Assembly: GCA_027619145.1 (NCBI GenBank)
Contig: JAQCGA010000126.1
Span: 1 to 9,056, forward strand
Direction of reading: 5' to 3'
Length of the DNA stretch: 9,056 bases
Source of the DNA: a bacterium
GTDB lineage: Bacteria; Latescibacterota; UBA2968; GCA-2709665
The notes beneath the pieces are model-generated. The model did no database searches. It had not been told where the DNA came from and worked only from the letters and a program-made list of their open reading frames with translations. The stretch's first letter is position 1; each line of letters starts with the position of its first letter. Positions 5,988-9,056 of the stretch are shown here, one piece after another. A program made the translations under genes and the position numbers.

Positions 5988-6761
5988 CTATCCAGGTAAC
6001 CCTGCAATCATCTCCTCAGACGTACACGAATACTTCCCGTACATCTCCAGAAACATCACCGCACCACGGGTCTGCCACAATCCTTCCTGCGACTCAAAAG
6101 ATTCCATCCCCGTACCGCAGTCCCGCAAGACAATCACCTCATACCCCCGCTTATGCATCTCCACCGTACCGTAATTTCGCAGCAAGATACAGGCATTCGT
6201 ATTGAACCCCAGATAAAACAAAAACAGAATCCCTTCCTGCTTACAATACCGGTGCAACTCCTCTCCGTTATAGATGACCGCCTCACCCTCCTTCACCTGC
6301 ACAAGTGGATGTAAGCGGCGCCTTTTCCTTCGTGCGATTAGCTCCTGTTCTCTCGATTCTGCAGGCCGGGCGTAGGATTGAAAATTGCCACGTTTCTGCC
6401 GAAACTCCGATGGTGGCCAATCATCGCGAGGACCATCTGCCCGCTCGTCTTCCTCGATCAGCTTCACCCAGGCTGGATGATATTCAGCCAGACCCGGCGC
6501 AGGCGCATGGATCAAACGCATCCCTGCCTTACGACAGGCACCCAGCAATGGAACAATCTTGTCCTCCACAATCGTCTGCGTCCGTTCTGCCGTCTCTTTC
6601 AGATAATGCCCATCCCACACATCCACCAGCACCAGCGCCGCCTGGGAAAGCGGAACCTGCCAATCCAGGTGTGCGTACTTCGTATTCTTCTCCGTCCACT
6701 CTACCCCTGGGTCTACGTGCCAGCGATAATACCGGGGCTTAATATGGAGTGTACCGCTCAT
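5988..6761 (-). CDS. Isochorismatase-fold cysteine hydrolase with charged insertion
   Basis: A 257-residue protein with the isochorismatase/nicotinamidase-like fold. The triad is visible as D47 in LVLVDVWDGHY, K157 in VQVKEGE and C191 in GFNTNACILLRN, followed by GYEVIVLRDCGTG. Family members hydrolyse amides, ureido or vinyl-ether bonds. The N-terminal IKPRYYRWH and C-terminal GKYSCTSEEM echo GRYYRQ and VGYTSTSEAF of the other cysteine hydrolase here, so the two are diverged relatives. Between the D and K residues lies a long, highly charged segment (about 100-152) with a basic run RRKRRR (145-150), making it longer than the compact roughly 190-residue forms. I start at ATG 6761 because AAGGAGG lies 5 bases upstream; the open frame to 6803 would overlap the PhyH gene. 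The typical 'YSAF' after the lysine is replaced by AVIYNG, so specificity probably differs. It is 22 bases downstream of the PhyH gene, suggesting consecutive steps. Confidence 0.85.
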   Translation of the reverse strand: MSGTLHIKPRYYRWHVDPGVEWTEKNTKYAHLDWQVPLSQAALVLVDVWDGHYLKETAERTQTIVEDKIVPLLGACRKAGMRLIHAPAPGLAEYHPAWVKLIEEDERADGPRDDWPPSEFRQKRGNFQSYARPAESREQELIARRKRRRLHPLVQVKEGEAVIYNGEELHRYCKQEGILFLFYLGFNTNACILLRNYGTVEMHKRGYEVIVLRDCGTGMESFESQEGLWQTRGAVMFLEMYGKYSCTSEEMIAGLPG

Positions 6762-6766
6762 CCTCT

Positions 6767-6773
6767 CCTCCTT
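6767..6773 (-). promoter_or_regulatory. Shine-Dalgarno site deciding the cysteine hydrolase start
   Basis: AAGGAGG ends 5 bases before the ATG at 6761, inside the 22-base gap after the PhyH stop. It excludes the longer frame beginning at 6803. Confidence 0.75.
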
Positions 6774-6783
6774 CACAAGAAAC

Positions 6784-7593
6784 TTATGCACCTGTCTCGG
6801 CAACCAGCGTCAATTCTGCTTTCCCATTGACACCTGCAACAATTGGAAACACTTTCTCTTTCGGAGCCCCTTCACCCGGCACGTACTTCACCGTTGGAGG
6901 AAAGTATGCGTACAGCGCTGTATGTCGAGGATTCGCCGAACGATTCGGTCCGGACCCATGCACCAGCAAACTGTGAAACAGCAGCACATCTCCTGCCGAA
7001 AGCGGCACCTCCACCTGTGCAGACAGGTCCACATCGGTACGGTCCGTAAGCGCCTCATCCTGATCCCGAGCAATCCGTCCCCACTCCTGCAAACCCCATT
7101 CGTGACTCTTCGGAATCACACAAATACACCCATTTTCAGATGTTGCATCGCTCAACGCAATACTCACGGTCACCAGCGTGGGCGGATCCATAGGCCAGTA
7201 TGCCGAATCCTGGTGCAGCCCATGGGAAGAACCGTGGAACGCAGGCTTCAGCATCAGTGTGCTCCGGAACAACAACAGATCCGGCCCAATCAGTGCCTGC
7301 ACCACCTTCACCAGATCCGGGTGTGTAGCCAGAGCACGGAACACCTCCGAAAACTCCCGCGTCTGCTCCACCTTCCGAAGCACCGGTACATCGCCTATCT
7401 CGGCATCTTTTGCGTACGGCTCCCGCTGAAAATGGCGAAACGCCGGATCTCCCTTCGCCTCCAGGTTCACAGCCAGCCGGTGCAACCGCTCAATCTCCGC
7501 CTCACACGCCTCTATCTCTCCAACAGACAGCAGCCCGCGCACGACCAGATAACCTTCTCTCTCAAAAAATACTTTCTGCTCATCCGGATGCAC
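6784..7593 (-). CDS. Phytanoyl-CoA dioxygenase (PhyH) family oxygenase
   Basis: A 269-residue Fe(II)/2-oxoglutarate oxygenase. It begins with the usual EQKVFFEREGYLVVRGLL. The iron triad is H127 and D129 in GLHQDSAYWP plus H212 in LLVHGSGPNRS, and R223 in NPRHTAL is the likely 2-oxoglutarate anchor. The motif ENGCICVIPKSH (about 153-164) is the canonical PhyH cap region. Family members hydroxylate CoA esters, ectoine and other small metabolites; no substrate motif is decisive here. The start is GTG at 7593, supported by AGGAGG six bases upstream, and the first codons match the family's N-terminus. It follows the esterase-like gene by 27 bases and precedes the cysteine hydrolase by 22. It is clearly a different subtype from the oxygenase at 4099-4944, so the pair is not a recent duplication. 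The enzyme is expected to be cytosolic, as no signal peptide is seen. Confidence 0.92.
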   Translation of the reverse strand: MHPDEQKVFFEREGYLVVRGLLSVGEIEACEAEIERLHRLAVNLEAKGDPAFRHFQREPYAKDAEIGDVPVLRKVEQTREFSEVFRALATHPDLVKVVQALIGPDLLLFRSTLMLKPAFHGSSHGLHQDSAYWPMDPPTLVTVSIALSDATSENGCICVIPKSHEWGLQEWGRIARDQDEALTDRTDVDLSAQVEVPLSAGDVLLFHSLLVHGSGPNRSANPRHTALYAYFPPTVKYVPGEGAPKEKVFPIVAGVNGKAELTLVAETGA

Positions 7594-7599
7594 CAGACA

Positions 7600-7605
7600 C
7601 CTCCT
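7600..7605 (-). promoter_or_regulatory. Shine-Dalgarno site deciding the GTG start of the PhyH gene
   Basis: AGGAGG lies 6 bases upstream of the GTG at 7593. No in-frame ATG exists near the N-terminus, so GTG is the probable start codon. Confidence 0.75.
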
Positions 7606-7620
7606 GCGAAAAATACATGG

Positions 7621-9056
7621 TTACACACTCAACGCATTAACCAACCACGCCACCGAACCCTTATCTGAAAATATCAGATTTTCAACGACACCGGAATATG
7701 CCTCTTTCGTCGTCCCGAATATCGTCTCTACATCTTCTCTGGCCACCCGACAGTTCCGCCCATCGACCAGAGCTTCCAGCCGCAAAGGGCGTGGTGCCAG
7801 CACCGATGCTACCGCGTCCAGATCTCCGGCGCATAGCGCCCCAGGAACCACCACATCGTACGGGACATAACAAAACCGATTCTTCAACACACTTTGGAAG
7901 CCTGCCAGCGTACCTCCGGCGCACACCGCACAAATATCGTGCTCGAACAACGCCCCCAGCAAGGCAAGCAATCCTCCCAACGGTTCCGGGCCAGAAACCG
8001 GCTGTTCTTCATCTCCCAGCGGATCCACCAGCGGATCTTCAAAACCTGCCGAATTCGGCGAAACAAACGAATCCCCCCACAGCGCAAACCGCGCACCCTC
8101 CATATCCTCGCGGGAGCGCAAATATCGCAAAACCGAACGCAAATCTCGCAATCGGGAACCCAGAAGTGTTTGCCCCATCATCAATTCCGTAGACGCAAGC
8201 GACGTGGCCCCACTGCGCGGGCGGCGAGACTCGTCCGGACGCGTCTCCCCTGTCCCTCTCACATCGGGCAAACAGATTGTAATACCGGCCTTCAGCAAAT
8301 CCGCAATCACACTGGAGCGCTCTCGCAAGAAACCAGCCTTCCCCTCTTGCGAAAGCCCCACAACAACTGAAGCACCTGCTGTAGTCTCTTTCCGAGCCAG
8401 CAAAAGAACCGGCACCACAATGCCCGGTTCTACCTGCAGAACCACTCGTTCAACTCGAATCGCTTCTACATCCTCCACACGAAAATCGGACACCTTCGGA
8501 TCGTCCAGCGGCTCCACATTCCCCAGTTGCTCCGCCCACAATCTCTGTACGCACAGACGACGCTCCTCTCCATTCAAATCGGAAAGTTGCTTTCGAACAT
8601 CCACGGCGCGGCTCTCACCAATCTCTTCCCACAACTCGTGCAGGGGCCGCGCTGGATACCTCTCCTCTGCTTCCGATGTAAAACACCGAAGGTCCCCATC
8701 TGGTCGACGCTCCTGCACATCCTCTACAGGAAGCTCAATTCCCAACCAGCGCTCCAGCAACGGGTGAATCATCTTCCGGTGAAAAGGCCCCACATTATTG
8801 CAATGGGATGCCTCCGGGGGCCGCTCCTGCAAAAGACCATGCCCGTGTGCAAACCCCAAATTCGTAACAGAATCGTACCAGCCAAACACCTTTTGCAAGC
8901 GCCGCCACACCGGATCCCTCTCCTGGTCCCAACTGAATTCGTGGGCGTACACCAGATTCCGAGGCGCAACAGAAGCGACAATTGACCAGGGCAGAAAACC
9001 ATCTCTTCCACTAAATGCCAGATTGCGCGCGGACTCCCAACCTCCCCATCCCATGT
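7621..9056 (-). CDS. Tandem alpha/beta hydrolase (acetyl-xylan-esterase-like), C-terminal part, cut by window end
   Basis: At least 477 residues, open at 9056, so the start and the nucleophile of the first domain are missing. Numbering from the first visible methionine, residues 1-105 look like the end of an alpha/beta hydrolase: VASVAPRNLVYAHE (27-39), LQKVFGWY, then SHCNN with H84 as the probable catalytic histidine and a closing PLLERWLG. Residues about 110-200 form a charged linker. A second hydrolase-like domain follows: VVVGLSQEGK, ITICLPDVRGTGETRPD (258-274), the elbow LWGDSFVSP with S329, and VLAPRPLRLEALVDGRN with D431. Such two-domain proteins are annotated as acetyl xylan esterases or alpha/beta hydrolases in Planctomycetes-like genomes. 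The second domain lacks a histidine after D431 and its elbow is GDSFV rather than GxSxG, so only the first domain is likely catalytic. It may remove acetyl or other ester groups from a sugar. Secretion cannot be judged because the N-terminus is absent. Confidence 0.75.
   Translation of the reverse strand, partial: MGWGGWESARNLAFSGRDGFLPWSIVASVAPRNLVYAHEFSWDQERDPVWRRLQKVFGWYDSVTNLGFAHGHGLLQERPPEASHCNNVGPFHRKMIHPLLERWLGIELPVEDVQERRPDGDLRCFTSEAEERYPARPLHELWEEIGESRAVDVRKQLSDLNGEERRLCVQRLWAEQLGNVEPLDDPKVSDFRVEDVEAIRVERVVLQVEPGIVVPVLLLARKETTAGASVVVGLSQEGKAGFLRERSSVIADLLKAGITICLPDVRGTGETRPDESRRPRSGATSLASTELMMGQTLLGSRLRDLRSVLRYLRSREDMEGARFALWGDSFVSPNSAGFEDPLVDPLGDEEQPVSGPEPLGGLLALLGALFEHDICAVCAGGTLAGFQSVLKNRFCYVPYDVVVPGALCAGDLDAVASVLAPRPLRLEALVDGRNCRVAREDVETIFGTTKEAYSGVVENLIFSDKGSVAWLVNALSV

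Noticed and set aside
6922..7668. A 248-codon plus-strand frame opposite the second PhyH gene
   Set aside because: Antisense to a gene with a complete iron-binding triad; the translation is Arg/His/Gln-rich without motifs.
1..9056. CRISPR array, tRNA, rRNA or insertion sequence
   Set aside because: No regularly spaced repeats, no cloverleaf or rRNA-like stretch and no transposase motif or terminal inverted repeats were found on reading both strands.

Overview
The window reads as one long, compact catabolic gene cluster from an uncultivated-type bacterium. Ten genes, eight complete and two cut by the window edges, all lie on the minus strand, so transcription runs from high to low coordinates. 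Base composition looks moderately GC-rich, starts are ATG with one GTG, and Shine-Dalgarno sites are strong (GGAGG type). The gene set includes two phytanoyl-CoA-dioxygenase-like (PhyH) oxygenases, a Gfo/Idh/MocA oxidoreductase, a sugar phosphate isomerase/epimerase and a tandem acetyl-xylan-esterase-like hydrolase. That mix resembles the accessory repertoire of Poribacteria or Latescibacterota-like, often sponge- or marine-associated, genomes. The taxonomic guess is inference from gene content only; no rRNA or other marker gene is present.

Layout in the direction of transcription. (1) 9056-7621: C-terminal part of a tandem alpha/beta hydrolase, open at the window end. (2) 7593-6784: PhyH-family Fe(II)/2-oxoglutarate oxygenase. 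(3) 6761-5988: isochorismatase-fold cysteine hydrolase with a charged insertion. (4) 5987-5787: the only sizeable intergenic gap, about 200 bases, holding two perfect hairpins next to the following ribosome binding site plus short direct repeats. (5) 5786-4959: sugar phosphate isomerase/epimerase (TIM barrel). (6) 4944-4099: a second, divergent PhyH oxygenase. (7) 4073-3090: Gfo/Idh/MocA NAD(P)-dependent sugar oxidoreductase. (8) 3087-2170: PfkB-family (fructokinase-like) sugar kinase. (9) 2170-1430: a second isochorismatase-fold hydrolase, RutB-like in its active-site region. (10) 1433-240: M20 metallopeptidase/amidohydrolase. (11) 243-1: start of a probable right-handed beta-helix protein, possibly a polysaccharide lyase, running off the window start.

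The genes from 5786 down to 1 are spaced by 25 bases or less or overlap (TAATG once, ATGA twice), so they are probably co-transcribed and partly translationally coupled. Taken together they suggest breakdown of a decorated sugar or glycan-derived compound: ester removal, oxidative cleavage or hydroxylation by the oxygenases, C-N bond hydrolysis by the cysteine hydrolases and the M20 enzyme, then redox, isomerisation and phosphorylation of the sugar core. The substrate cannot be read from the sequence. I saw no tRNA, rRNA, CRISPR array, insertion sequence, clear promoter or clear Rho-independent terminator.
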